This document shows positions 18,625-29,611 of a DNA stretch of 64,000 nucleotides, piece by piece. The stretch is from positions 25,221,578-25,285,577 of the forward strand of contig OX438744.1 in assembly GCA_949316235.1 (NCBI GenBank), written 5' to 3'. Under the pieces are notes generated by a model that worked only from the letters and a program-made list of their open reading frames with translations, was not told the origin of the DNA and ran no database searches. The first letter of the stretch is position 1. Each line of letters starts with the position of its first letter. Both the position numbers and the translations under genes were made by a program. This DNA comes from Oegoconia quadripuncta (Eukaryota > Arthropoda > Insecta > Lepidoptera > Autostichidae).

Positions 18625-18865
18625 GTTAATGTTTAGGAAGCAAAAGGCTACCGTGAATAATAATGCCAATAGTAATCGTGGCAAAATTTCCTAAAGGCTT
18701 GGAAATTATGTCGGCTCGCCACTAAATCGGTGTAGAAGACCGGATGGTTATACGATGACACTTTATCCAGCATGACCGTCCTTTCATTACACCAGCGCGG
18801 GCAATCCCACAAAATATGATGAGCAGTTTGCTTGGTAGAGAGGTAGCCTGGGATTCGAAGAAGGA
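18625..18865 (-). pseudogene. LINE ORF2 C-terminal fragment
   Basis: The minus-strand frame reads HHILWDCPRWCNERTVMLDK and, further on, LVASRHNFQAFRKFC. The H-X4-C-P-R-W pattern is typical of the C-terminal zinc-knuckle region of R1/jockey-like LINEs. The 5' side ends at the poly-T of the next LINE. There is no full ORF. Confidence 0.65.
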
Positions 18866-18867
18866 CA

Positions 18868-19205
18868 TTTTTTTTTTTTCTATTTATTCATTATATATGA
18901 AAAAAGGTTTAACACAATACAAAAGTGCGCCACAGAAACCTATTCAAGGTTTATACGCAACACACTGAACCTCATCGGTTACCACTTACTGTCTATTACA
19001 AGTTACAGTATCACCAGCACCACCCATGTAGTACTTTTTAAGTGATTGTTTACATTTTTTTATATTTATAAATATATCTGTATGTATTTCCTTGGGAATA
19101 TCATTTAAAATGTTTGGTAACATGTGCTCCCACGTCCTCGCTCCGTAAATGTTAGTGTATTTAGGTAACTCACAATATATAAGCTACGTTTCATTTTAAA
19201 TCGTC
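18868..19205 (-). pseudogene. LINE-S 3' end with reverse transcriptase tail
   Basis: The minus strand reads IYGARTWEHMLPNILNDIPK, then INIKKCKQSLKKYYM, a stop, an AT-rich 3' UTR and poly-A (T run at 18868-18881). The YGARTWEHMLP-type motif is known from C-termini of insect LINE reverse transcriptases. It is 5' truncated. Its poly-A abuts the previous LINE fragment, suggesting insertion at that point. Confidence 0.65.
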
Positions 19206-19254
19206 TGTGTTACAATAAATCCTCGCGAACGGACAGCTAGTTTCTACACCAGCT

Positions 19255-19425
19255 GTAAGACGTCAAATGCTGAACACATGTCTCTCCCATAGATTTTCAG
19301 AGCGACCGGTTGGAAGTCAATTGCATCCAGCGTCGTCGCTCTACCTTTATTAGATGGTGCATGGTCTCACTCTAAAACTCTTATGCTCCGGCAATCCTAC
19401 AAGCCATGTGGGTACATGGCTTCAC
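19255..19425 (-). repeat. RTE-like repeat fragment
   Basis: CTCTCCCATAGATTTTCAGA and a ATTGCATCCAGCG word match 29625-29675. A word close to TGGTCTCACTCTAAAACTC corresponds to 29745-29765. It is a decayed piece of a common insect LINE sequence. Confidence 0.55.
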
Positions 19426-19499
19426 ATGCAGTATCTACATAATTCTGTTCAATTTTGGCTCCTAACTATAAAGTTAGAAAACCTTAATTCTGAATACTT

Positions 19500-19830
19500 A
19501 ATAAGTATTTTTAAAGTACTAAAAAAAATTTAAGTATGTGAAACAACAAATTTATAAAACACAGATAAAATTACCTATATCTTATGGAAAAAATACGCCG
19601 TCCAATTCGCTTCCGTGAGGCATAGTACCTAGTACGCTAGCGCTATTGCCCCGCTGAATGCATAAGCTCAACTGCTGAGCAAAGTAGGCACCAGCTCTCA
19701 CATCTCCAGAGGCGTGGACCAGTCTAACGGACAAATCCTTTACAAAATGTTTCGTCTCAGAAGACCACGGGCCCAAAGCCTCCACTGCAAGCGCCGCAAA
19801 CTCGTGGTTTGACGCATATTGAAAATTCTG
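19500..19830 (-). pseudogene. LINE-N reverse transcriptase C-terminus (copy 2)
   Basis: The minus-strand tail has LGPWSSETKHFVKDLSVRLV, DVRAGAYFAQQLSLCIQRGN, SASVLGTMP and a stop, close to copy 1 at 7875. Its 3' UTR (about 19500-19580) is uninterrupted, so it serves as the empty-site comparison for the mariner. It is 5' truncated near 19830. Confidence 0.75.
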
Positions 19831-20484
19831 AAAATTGTACTTCTACAATTCAAGAAAACATCGATCTTTAAATTTGATTTTAGTAAGATGGAAGAGTAGA
19901 ATAGTTTTCTAATTCATCGACGAATCATCTGATCCTTTTAATCAATTAGCGTCTGCTAATTTACACTATGAAAGTTGATACTATATTTCTCCATACTTAT
20001 CGTAAATTCCTTGTTAGGTAACTAAAAGTCGTTTGTAATGTCACACTTTGCAGCATTATTTTCCATTACATCATTTTCACTTTCAGAGTGTTACTTGCTG
20101 CGCCTTTTAACACTTAACAGCATTTACGCCTGACGGCATTCCATGTTAACCTTCAAGTTCAAAGTAGCCAAAATTTAAAAATTTTACTATAGAAAGTTAA
20201 AACCGCTCTTATTTCTTTTCAAAGCCGTTTTTCGAAAATGTTCTCTACTACATTTTTAGACCGATGCATCTTGCTCACGCTCATAAAGTTTCATTACAAT
20301 CGGTTCATTCATTCCGAAGATTTATGAACTAAAGTTTGTATGAAATGCTCTCAAAAGTACCAAGACAACAGAAACAACTAAGAGGTTGCCATCATGCAAC
20401 TCCCGGATTGTGCGGCACGTGCAGCCCGAAGACTTTTATATTCACGCAAAAAACTATGACTCGTGCAATATCACTTGTCCGAGC
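19831..20484. other. Unassigned stretch
   Basis: No gene. ORF 20336-20560 runs into the following SINE and is not believed. Confidence 0.4.
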
Positions 20485-20798
20485 AGTGGCTCCATGTAAA
20501 CAACATTGGATTTACGATTCGGAGGTCGCGGGTTCGATCCCCAGCGGGGTACATGTTTAAATACTCGGTTTCGTTGGCATTTTAAATGTCCGCCTGGCTA
20601 GCTACCACCATCTTATCTAAATCTGCCGCCAAGCAGCAATGTTAATAGCATTGTTGTCTTCCGGTTGTCAGAGATAAGATAGCCAGTCCCTCAAATGTGT
20701 GGGGTTTCCGGGTCAGTACGCTTCCACCTTCGACTTCATCTTCACTTAACATCGGGTGTAATTGAGGTCAAGTATTAACCCGTTGGGCATAAAAAAAA
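20485..20798 (+). mobile_element. SINE-A, nearly full length
   Basis: Head, B box GGTTCGATCCCCAGCG, body and A-rich tail are present. The GGTTGGTGGTAGGG stretch after the head is partly deleted (20568-20580). Confidence 0.88.
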
Positions 20799-21147
20799 TA
20801 CTAATAGATTTCGGTAGCACGAACAGTTTGCATAAATTCATAAAATACCCAGGCAGATTTCATTTACTGCATTAAAGGAAACTGCACTACTCAGAGAGCA
20901 GCTCCACTACGATTCCGCTCATCCCCCATATCTTACACCACACGAACCAGCGCGACTCTGGTTGCATAATAACCTTCCATATGTTCAGTAACCTCTCATG
21001 AACCGAGTGGTTACTTTATTTTATTATTTTCGGATTGCTTTATTCGAGTAATTGCTTTTCAATTGAGAGGCGTGATGTAGAGTTTGTCTTTGTCTTTCCT
21101 AGGTTCACCGACGCCTTATGTTTTATTTCCTGTGTGTTTTGTCAAAT

Positions 21148-21232
21148 GAGCGACCGCATTCCAATTGGCCCTAATAAGGTTGTTATTTATGTGACCTTGA
21201 CACAGCCAATCAAAGTGCAATACTGCTGTGTT
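21148..21232 (+). repeat. Dispersed segment with paired CCAAT words
   Basis: CCGCATTCCAATTGGCCCTA, GTGACCTTGACACAGCCAAT and CAAAGTGCAATA match 40160-40215. ATTGG and CCAAT are inverted to each other about 45 bp apart. It is probably a repeat or a promoter-like relic rather than an active promoter. Confidence 0.5.
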
Positions 21233-21249
21233 GACTCCTCTCGCTTGTT

Positions 21250-21334
21250 ATTTAAACATGTACAACGCTGGGGATCGAACCCGCGACCTCCGAATCGTAA
21301 ACCCAATGTTGTTTACATTGAGCCACGGTGGCGC
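21250..21334 (-). mobile_element. SINE-A head fragment
   Basis: Only the tRNA-like head remains: GGGGATCGAACCCGCGACCT and TTGAGCCACGGTGGCG. Confidence 0.8.
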
Positions 21335-21632
21335 TTAGTCCCTAAATAATGTTTAAAAAAATCTTTACTTTCGTTTATGCTGTGAGAAGCTTCGTGATTG
21401 CTTATTAAATTTGATTGCATATTGACCTCTGTGGTTCTTAAAATATCATAACGAGATTCGAGCGGAGTTATATTTAGCACTTTCGTTTGTGTTGGTTCCG
21501 TTTGAACTTTGGCAAAGTAAATAAAGTGGGTTAGAAGCTTGAAAGTTTATAAAGTTATTTTAATTGGGTTTACTTTTAAACGACTTCCAAAACGAAGGAG
21601 CTTATCATTTCAAAAATACTGCACAAATACCA

Positions 21633-22052
21633 AATCAAATCAAAAATGCTTTATTTTGTAGGTACACAGGGTACACTTAAATTAGTCAGATTTTACATTT
21701 TTAAAGCTACTGCTTGTTCAAAAGGCAATTTTCCCCTGAGAAGAATAAGCAAGAAACTCGAGAGGTTGCTCTTTAAAAAAAAACGTTTCTATTTTAGAAA
21801 ATTATTAATTATTATTTTATATTATAATATTTCATTATTAATTGTGAAATAGCCTGGTTATGCAAACGGGCTAGTTACGAGTATGTCCATGAATGTTTAT
21901 CATCTAAATAATCTTATATTTTATAATATGCTTTCTTAATAAGCATCTGTTTTATAGTATCTTTAAATTTATTGAAAGGAAGATTTTGTATATCAACAGG
22001 AACCTTATTGAAAAAGCGTATACATAGCCCTTTGAATGAATTACTGACTGAG
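21633..22052 (-). pseudogene. LINE-L 3' end, subfamily a
   Basis: The minus strand carries a degenerate tail (VPVDIQNLPFNKFK-like, KADAY-like) and a 3' UTR ending CCTACAAAATAAAGCATTTT then a TTTGA-repeat tail (plus strand AAATCAAATCAAAAATGC at 21629-21646). It matches 43592-44085. The 68-aa ORF on the plus strand is antisense and not a gene. Confidence 0.7.
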
Positions 22053-22170
22053 ATCAGCTATGTGAATGAGCAATAATGTCAAAAACTTTAATAATAAGAT
22101 AAAAAATGTGACGTTTTCAAGTGATAATTTTTATCCTACGAAATAACTATTTTTTTGATTTGATTTGATT
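22053..22170 (+). mobile_element. LINE-L 3' UTR, subfamily b
   Basis: GTGACGTTTTCAAGTGATAA and TTGATTTGATTTGATT match 25600-25668 and 58860-58890. It lies head-to-head with the preceding minus-strand copy of another subfamily. Confidence 0.75.
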
Positions 22171-22500
22171 CACCAGGAAAGCAGAACACCATGGGTTGTG
22201 GCAGGTGGTGCCGAACATGGTACACGCGTAACCACTTGCTATTCCTCAAAACTCTTTCGGTTGAAGTTATAAATACCCTCCCCCAGTGACACGAGGCCGT
22301 GCCCCAACAGTGGGGATGTGTAAAGCTGGTGGTGGCAGATAATTAGAAAAATAGTCTAGGCTCTTGAAACCGAAAAACCCGTCAGCACATGTTAGATTTT
22401 AGACATGGTTACAAAGTTCGTATTTAACAAAATTACTATTAAACACCATGGCTGAGTTCGTGTCGACATATTAAACAAACTACTAATTGCAGAATTTTAT
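22171..22500. other. Unassigned stretch
   Basis: Positions 22255-22320 (CCCCCAGTGACACGAGGCCG, CAACAGTGGGGATG) are GC-richer and look repeat-derived, but no partner was found in the window. Confidence 0.35.
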
Positions 22501-22502
22501 TG

Positions 22503-22756
22503 ATAAATTTATTGATAAATAAATAAATAATAAATATCCTTAACACATACACACAGCGCCATCTAGTTCCACAGTAAGCAACTATAGGCTTGTGTTGTGG
22601 GTACCAGATGGTTGATATACTACATAAATACATTTTTTTTGGTAAATAAATACTTATTATGAATGAAAACATTACACAAACGTATGCACCTAGCGGGATT
22701 CGAACCCGCAACCTTTTGGTATACTGGTCAGAGTTGCTAACCACTACACCAAACAG
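22503..22756 (-). mobile_element. SINE-B, slightly truncated head
   Basis: TAAATAAATAAATAATAAAT tail, ACACACAGCGCCATCTAGTT, B box as GCGGGATTCGAACCCGCAAC, and head ending CACTACACCAAACAG. The last few head bases (GTCGTC) are lacking. Confidence 0.88.
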
Positions 22757-22849
22757 AATGTATTATGCCAGAAGTTATACTGTCAGAAAAGTACCGACGA
22801 AACATACTCTGCGATGAAAACGAGGATAGAAATGATATAATAAATAGCC

Positions 22850-22970
22850 ATCTGCATATTTCGTATTTTGCAGGCGCCATGTTGGATTTTTTTTAACATA
22901 AAATGTAAAAAAAATAACATAAAACATTGCAGGTAAGACGAATCTGAAGACACGATCGAAATGGCTACAG
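22850..22970 (+). repeat. Repeat E copy 2
   Basis: TTTGCAGGCGCCATGTTGGA and AAGACGAATCTGAAGACAC match the other E copies. The middle has grown by an A-rich stretch. Confidence 0.65.
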
Positions 22971-23580
22971 GACGCGCCAAACGAACCGACTACTTCTAAA
23001 CGACTACTACTATATAGAATACATACACTCGAATAACATTACCCTCCTTTCTTGAGCAGTCGGGTAAAAATAGTCTGTGTCACTTACAATTTATGAGAAG
23101 TTAAGAATTACTCTTCAAAAATGTATAATTTTAAGTTTCACGGAACCCTTACGGCGCGAATCCAATTCGCACTTGTCCGTCTTTTATTCATCTATCTACT
23201 AGGTAATTCTTAATAGGTACGGAACTCCGATAGCAATAAGACGATTAGTTTTTTGTAACCATATTCATTGATGCTTGACCCGCGCTGCCAAGGATGCGCG
23301 TGCGCCGGCCTCACCGTAAACTATAAGGTTATGTAAGTGATCGATTTTACGCCCGGATTGATGGCCGTTTTTATTGATACCAATTATTCTGACATGCGCC
23401 GGACACTGCGATTAAATTACTAGTGGAAAATATAATTTATGAGTTCGTAGCTTTAATTCTAATAGTTGATTTATTTAAGTTATAATGGTGTATGTTTTTA
23501 TTGGTATCTGCTTGCTTGACCATCTGGAGCCTTGGTAAACAGGCCCTAATTTCGCTAAAATTGTCTGTCCATGTGGTAAG
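22971..23580. other. Unassigned stretch with short dispersed words
   Basis: Positions 23024-23060 match 3712-3750. CACGGAACCCTTACGGCGCG at 23138-23157 resembles the end of repeat T. No gene is seen. Confidence 0.45.
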
Positions 23581-23584
23581 GCCC

Positions 23585-23670
23585 TTATATGTATGGCTCT
23601 TGGTAAGAGGCTTTAATCTGTGCTCCATTCTTATCTTCTCTCTATACCTTAGCACAATCCTGTTGTAATA
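23585..23670 (+). repeat. Short dispersed repeat
   Basis: CTTATCTTCTCTCTATACCT and AGCACAATCCTGTTGT match 51795-51848 and, inverted, 14872-14912. The class is unknown. Confidence 0.55.
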
Positions 23671-23703
23671 TAATGTAAGTTTTATTATAAGTTTTAAAAT
23701 TAT

Positions 23704-24044
23704 CTTTTTTTTATGCACAACGGGTTAGCACTTGACCTCCATCACACCCGATTTTAAGTGAAAATGAAGCCGAAGGTGGAAGCGGAAGCGTACTGACCCG
23801 GAAACCCCATCCTATTTAGGGGAATGACTACCTTATCTCTGACAACCGGAACACAACAATGCTATTAATATTGGTGTTAATCGACAGACATAGATAAGAT
23901 GGTAGTAGCTAGCCAGGCGGACATTTAAAATGCCCTACTGCTACTACCATCCAAACCGATTACTAAACATGACCCCGCTGGGGATCAAACCCCGACCTCC
24001 GATTCGTAAACCGTATATGTGTTTACATTGCGCCACGGAGGCGG
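23704..24044 (-). mobile_element. SINE-A, full-length, diverged
   Basis: Tail poly-T with TTATGCACAACGGGTTAGCA, body, and head CGCCACGGAGGCGG. Several substitutions and a small insertion (AGCGGAAGCGTACTGACC) mark it as older than average. Confidence 0.88.
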
Positions 24045-25354
24045 TTAAAATTGAACTCTAGATATAGGCTGATGATCATCCATCCATAACTAATATTCGA
24101 AATGAACCCTGAAATTAATTACGAGTAAATAACTTTTTATATTGGATCCATATATGGTTACGAAAACATTGGTATATCCACCAATGCCATGCGTTTTGGG
24201 CTATCTATACCGCACCATATGGTTGGACCACAGCATCTACTCGTCAAAGCAGTAATAGAACTGAATAATTATAAAACTGATCTTAAATTTTAATTACTTA
24301 AAATTTAATTGATCAATTAATTTATAGCAACACTGTTGTTGTAACATTTGTTAATTTTATTTTTTATTATAATATTTTTTTTGTAACTAAAAAAAAATAT
24401 TATTAATAATATCCGAGAGAAACACTGTCTCATTTCTAAAGCCCAGGCGAGGTGATCAATAGTCTGTCGGGGCGTCAAAGCTGTTAGGAAAGGAATCTAC
24501 GAAACATTCTGGCGTTAACTTGACCAATTTCACGAATCACGTGGCGTCCGTGCGTTACTGGGCATTTGGGGGCACTGAAAACCAGCGCTGTGATTCGTCA
24601 CAGCATGAGCTGAGTGCTAAGCCATTTGTGCACGCCGCAACACGTGACAGCATTGTCGGGATCTTCTTCATAATTGTATTTCTATTGTAGCTATAATTTA
24701 CTACTTCTTTGTTTTTGTATCGTGTTGTGGCGTGCATAATAAACTATTTCTTATTCAATTTTTGCATTTTGGTTGCGATTGATATCTCACTTCCTACGAA
24801 GAGGGGGTGGTACACTCTTCCGGATCAAATCGTTCACCAACAGGATAATTTCTGTGAATACCACACTCCACATGTCCGTCACCTTGTGTATCAGATGCAA
24901 AAAAATGGTTTTCTTGACCGTTTATTATTGTTATTTTATGTTATCAGTACTGTCCATAAGTACACCTAACCATTTTAAATGAAGTTAATGATTAAACTTA
25001 CGCTTCATAATATGCAAAATAATACACATTTCGATAGTTCTTATATTTATTATTGACATGGAAGTCTAGTTTTAGACATAGAAAAAGTTTCTTTGTTTTA
25101 GTGATTGGCTAACATTTAAAACCTCATCCAATTTGACGAAACATCTAACAATAGTCGATAATATAATCAGGGAGTTGCGTTCGCATTGGCCTATAGTTGT
25201 CGCTTTTATAATAAAGTTATGCTAAACCATGTGCAAAATTATAAAATTTCTGATTGGATGATTTAAGCAAGCGATATTCAGTCTAATTATTTTTCCATGC
25301 TTATTGTAAAAATAGTAACTTAAAAACAGCGACTGAGAGGTTTCTTGCTCGTAC
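24045..25354. other. 1.3-kb stretch without recognised gene
   Basis: There is a very AT-rich block at 24240-24410. ORFs 24709-24969 and 24773-24982 overlap in different frames and have no known motif. No SINE or LINE family from this window is present. Confidence 0.35.
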
Positions 25355-25668
25355 TAAATTAAATTTAAAGCAATCATAAAACAGAAATTATTAGCAAAAG
25401 GCTATTATAAAATCACTGACTATTTGAATGATAAGCAAGCATGGACATATCTGTCTTATTATTCATATAATTATGAAATCACAAATTGTAACCCATAATC
25501 TTTAAAAGAGCAACCATAGAGTTTCTTGCTCGTTCTTCTCTGGGGAGTCGGCTTTGTGAATGAGCCGTAAATTTAAATTTAAATGTAATATTAATAGTGA
25601 CGTTTTCAAGTGATAATTTTATCCCATGAAATAAAATATTTTGATTTGATTTGATTTGATTTGATTTA
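25355..25668 (+). pseudogene. LINE-L 3' end, subfamily b
   Basis: The translation reads QKLLAKGYYKITDYLNDKQA followed by a stop. The 3' UTR has GAGTTTCTTGCTCGTTCTTC, GTGACGTTTTCAAGTGATAA and a TTTGA-repeat tail to 25668. It is 5' truncated. Confidence 0.75.
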
Positions 25669-26074
25669 CTTATCTGGGGAGTTAGCCTTGTGAATGAGCG
25701 GCAATGCGATGTCATGACGATTTTATTTTAAGAAACGACGAAATATCGTTTATCCGTTTAATTTTTTGCTTACTGTTTCTTCTCTACGCTGTGGTTATAA
25801 TAAAAATTTGCTTCTACAAAAAAGCACCAAAAAGCTGGTACTAATGGAGTATAACAAATCATTGAACCATTGCGGTTCGTTAGTATATTTACACAATAGT
25901 TTTAGCTTTTATTTAAACGCAGTTTTATTTCATTCTCAGCTTATAGCTATGGATGATTGGAGTGCTTTGGAAAGAGCTTTTAATAGTGCAGTTGTGTTTT
26001 TGTTTTTATCGATTCGGTAGTTGGTTGGAGATGACGATTAGCTTTTAACGAGGGGTCAGTTATTAGTTAAGAGT
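25669..26074. other. Unassigned stretch
   Basis: GGGGAGTTAGCCTTGTGAAT at 25677-25696 repeats a LINE-L 3' UTR word. The 84-aa ORF 25766-26020 is unrecognised. Confidence 0.35.
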
Positions 26075-26445
26075 TAAACGGTGTGAATGAAGACGTAGTG
26101 ACAAAGATTGAAAAAGGTATACTGAGATGGTTTGGACATGTGGAGAGGATGAATGATGGAAGACTTACGAAAGAGATATACAAAGCGAATGTGGATAGTA
26201 GTGTTGGTAGGGGAAGACCAAGGCGAATGTATGTTCTCCTTTTGTACAATAAAGTGTATTTGTATTGTATTGTATTGTATTGTACCATGATCAAATCGGG
26301 GACGTCTTAAAGAAAGACCAAGTCAAGAGTACCCTAAACCGACGAGCATCTATGAACAACCTTATGAGAGTGAAGGAAGCAGAAGAGGTGTGTCAGGATC
26401 GTAGCAAGTGGATGAAGCAAGTCTGTGGTCTCTGCCTACATTATG
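26075..26445 (+). pseudogene. RTE-like LINE C-terminus, interrupted
   Basis: The first part reads ILRWFGHVERMNDGRLTKEI and GRGRPRR. After an insert at about 26228-26285 it continues DQIGDVLKKDQVKSTLNRRA and LMRVKEAEEVCQDRSKW. These are motifs of the endonuclease-reverse transcriptase LINE tail of insects. It ends with an ATGT-repeat tail (TTATGTATGTATGTAGG). Confidence 0.75.
26228..26285 (+). mobile_element. Family F tail inserted in the RTE-like LINE
   Basis: TTTTGTACAATAAAGTGTAT TTG and four TATTG units interrupt the LINE reading frame. Only the last 58 bp or so of the retroposon were inserted. Confidence 0.65.
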
Positions 26446-26957
26446 TATGTATGTAGGTATGCATTAATGGGCTACCCTCGGAACGAACCATCACAGGCAC
26501 TTCGTTTCGTTTCTCTAACGTTTCATGACAAAAAAAGAATCTATTCGAAGTTACATGACGAATTTTCGTCGTGTCTGTCTGTAGGTAACTGTTGCAGTTT
26601 TGATTGCTTTATTTATGATAACCAACAAAGACAATGGTTGACTGGAAGAAATCCCTCTTTGGGAGAAGTCCGCCGTTGTACTCAATTTATGTATCAATGC
26701 AAAATTAATGTATTGCCTTTTTGTACAATAAAGCGTTTACAAACAAACAAAGACATACACTATACCAAACATAATGATTTGTGACGCGTCATAGATTCCT
26801 AAGGTGCTGCCATAAGGGCCTTTTACCCCAACCTAAATTCCAGTGTCGTGTCTAGGTTTTATATATAGGGCAAGCCAACAAGGTTTTTGTGATTTTTACA
26901 CAGCTAGTGAAATTAGATAGGTAACCAAGCACGACGTTTTCAGTTTGATAAGTGCGA
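26446..26957. other. Unassigned stretch
   Basis: CTTTTTGTACAATAAAGCGT at 26718-26737 is another family F-like end. ORF 26425-26784 (119 aa) spans the LINE tail and this retroposon end and has no recognised domain. Confidence 0.4.
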
Positions 26958-27287
26958 TTTTTTTTATGCACAACGAGTTGGTATTTGACCTCAATCACAC
27001 CAGATGTTAAGTGAAGATGAGGTCGAAGGTGGAAGCGTACTGACCCGGAAACCCCAACACATTTAGGGGACTGGCTATCTTATCTCTGACAACCGGAATA
27101 CAACAATTCTATTAATATTGTTGCTCGGCGGCAGATTTAGATAAGACGGTGGTAGCTAGCCAGGCGGACATTTAAAATGCTCTACCACCAACCAAACCGA
27201 GTACTGAAACATGTACCCCGCTGGGGATCGAACCCGCGACCTCCGAATCGTAAACCCAATTTTGTTTACATCGAGCCACGGAGGCGG
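26958..27287 (-). mobile_element. SINE-A, full length
   Basis: Poly-T tail, TGACCCGGAAACCCCAACAC, body, B box (GGGGATCGAACCCGCGACCT) and head GAGCCACGGAGGCGG are all present. Confidence 0.9.
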
Positions 27288-27611
27288 CGAATGTTTAAAT
27301 CAAAGATTTCCTATATTGTTTAAATAGTTAAAAATCCTGATCGACTATTTAGTAAGTAAGCCGGGCTTTTGGGCTCATATGACGGTACCGCCACTGCTAA
27401 ATTCTATTGGAGGCTAATTTCTGTCAATTCATTTATCCTTACTTCAACCAGCAATGTATGCCGAATTAGACTCTCATTTAGGGTGATGTAACAGGGCCCT
27501 TTAATGATAGGTTACCACGGCATGTGTAGTAAACATAATTAGCAAACCTAAAAACTATTAGTTATTTATGTATTTTCTTTTGACATTTAGCTTTTAATAT
27601 ATTCGAAGGTC
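27288..27611. other. Unassigned stretch
   Basis: No gene or repeat family is recognised. Confidence 0.4.
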
Positions 27612-27880
27612 GACGACCTGGTTGGTGTAGTGGTTAGAAACTGACTGCTTTACCAAGAGGTCGCGGGTTCGAATCCCGCTAGGGGCATATGTTTGTATGA
27701 TGAATACAGACATGTGTTCCCGAGTTAAGGATGTTTTTCATTTATATATGTATTTATTTACAAAAAAAATATGTATTTGTGTAGTTTATCAACCATCTGG
27801 TATCCATAACACAAGCCTAGATGCTTACTGTGAACCTAGATGGCGCTGTGTGTATGTGTAAAGATATTTTATTTATAATA
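27612..27880 (+). mobile_element. SINE-B, full length
   Basis: GACGACCTGGTTGGTGTAGT, B box GGGTTCGAATCCCGCTAGGG, ATCAACCATCTGGTATCC, AGATGGCGCTGTGTGTATGT and a TTTAT tail. Confidence 0.9.
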
Positions 27881-28249
27881 TATAGTTCAATTATCTGGAA
27901 GATAATACTTGTCTCTCCGGAGTTTTCTATATTTCGTTAAAACCGGATTTCATCGTTTTATATTAAGATATTACATTACATAATCAATTCCAAGTTGTTA
28001 ACCCACACACTGCCATTAAAGGTTAAGACTATGTCAATAAAAAATGCTTTATAAAGTGAACTAGTTCTGCCCGACTACTTCGTCTATGTGGACATATTGA
28101 AACACCTTAAATGCCTCTATGCTAAGATTGCTTATGGAAATCTGCAGATCTGAGGCTCAAATCAAGAAAAAACACTTTTTCTTCTTCTACTAAGTAATTA
28201 ATAATGTAATAGTACCAATTTTATTGTGATTAAATTGTAATTTAATTAA

Positions 28250-28388
28250 AACATTACCCATTTTAACGGTAACCATTGACAGTAACATAATAAGAATCTT
28301 TAATTGGCATAAGTTTGATATTAGTTTTCTGTATAAGAATTTGTAATAATGCTGTTGATTCTATGTAAATAAATAATTAAATAAAATA
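28250..28388 (+). mobile_element. Retroposon V copy 1
   Basis: TCTTTAATTGGCATAAGTTT, TTAGTTTTCTGTATAAGAAT and GCTGTTGATTCTATGTAAAT, then TAAATAA repeats, match 53807-53951 in inverse orientation, where the same unit lies inside a MITE. It is about 140 bp with an A/T tail, so it is probably a SINE or short LINE end. Confidence 0.65.
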
Positions 28389-28439
28389 CTATTTTTGTTT
28401 CTTGGTCTAAGCTCTGAGCTGCTAGGTAATTAATCACAG

Positions 28440-28730
28440 AACCTGGGGGCCGATAGCGCTAAGTTTGAACGTTATTACCAAAGCTAAACCATAACCAAAA
28501 ACGTTCCGTTAAGCACGTTTTACGAAACGTGCTTAACGTGATTATCGCGATACGTCGCGATAATCATATGAACGGAAATTAAACTAGTTTTTTTTTAATA
28601 CTCGTGGTTAGCTCTAAACATTTTGGATTTGGTTTTACTTTGGTTGCGGCAACGATATAATCGTTCACAAAAAATAAGGTAAACCAAAAACGTTCCGTTC
28701 GAACGGTGGAACCGTTGTAAAATAGCGCGC
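28440..28730. repeat. Element with two adjacent hairpins and direct repeats
   Basis: AAGCACGTTT/AAACGTGCTT (28512-28535, 4-nt loop) is followed by GATTATCGCGA/TCGCGATAATC (28540-28565, 4-nt loop). AACCAAAAACGTTCCGTT occurs at about 28494 and 28683. It looks like an uncharacterised short DNA transposon. The ends were not defined. Confidence 0.55.
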
Positions 28731-28895
28731 TTGGTCCCCTGAATAGTGACTCCTCATTCCTTTTCTACTTTTCTTTTTAGCCGATTTCAAAAAAGAAGAG
28801 GTTCTCAATTCAGGTATTTGTATGTTTTATAGATATTGTTATTTTTGTCGAGTTTAAACTTAACATGTCTCATTATGACAAAATATAGGTAAAAC

Positions 28896-29197
28896 TTTTT
28901 TTTTTATGCACAACGGGTTGGTACTTGATGTTAAGTGAAGATGAGGTCAAAGGTGGAAGCGTTATTAACATTGCTGCTTGGCGGCAGATTTAGATAAGAT
29001 GGTGGTAGCTAGCTAGGCGGACATTTAAAATGCCCTACCACCACACCAACCAACCAACCAAGATGCACTGTATTCAATTTCTTACATGTGACAGACGTAT
29101 TAGTTAGAGTAACTTAAATAATAGCTTCAGTATTGATGCAATGAATCATCTCCGAATCATAAACCCAATGTTGTTTACATTGAGCCACGGAGGCGGT
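28896..29197 (-). mobile_element. SINE-A, rearranged
   Basis: The tail and body (28896-29045) and head end (29155-29197) are present. The 3' body lacks about 90 bp (between GTCAAAGGTGGAAGCG and TTATTAACATTGCTGCTTGG). The centre has about 100 bp of unrelated sequence replacing the B-box region. Confidence 0.8.
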
Positions 29198-29610
29198 TTT
29201 CGGAGCACTTATTCCAAGAAGCCATCCATATGGCACCCCATTTGCCACGAGAGTTTTCAATAAATATACTTACAATTTCGCTGTATATATTTTCGGGTAT
29301 AGAATCTTACATCATAGCAGTTAGGATGATCAGATGGATGTTAGATGTTTTATATACAATGAAGAACTGGTCGAGAATCACTTTCTCGAAGTCGAATACG
29401 AGCTTACTTTCTCACGAGCCATAGTGATGTCACATCCTTTCGGGTTTAATTATTTACCAAGGATATCTAGTTTGATTGCATAATTTAAATCCGTACAAGG
29501 CGATTTAATGGATTACACGTTTTAGTGGTATGGTATGGCCTCTCTATTGATGAGTCACACAATACTTATACCATCTACTATTACTGCCAGTGAAGACATG
29601 AGTCATCATC
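29198..29610. other. Unassigned stretch
   Basis: The 64-aa ORF at 29230-29424 is unrecognised. Nothing else is seen. Confidence 0.35.
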
Positions 29611-29611
29611 A

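Noticed and set aside
21148..21232. CCAAT-containing segment as an active promoter
   Set aside because: A second copy at 40145-40240 shows it is dispersed, and no gene follows either copy.
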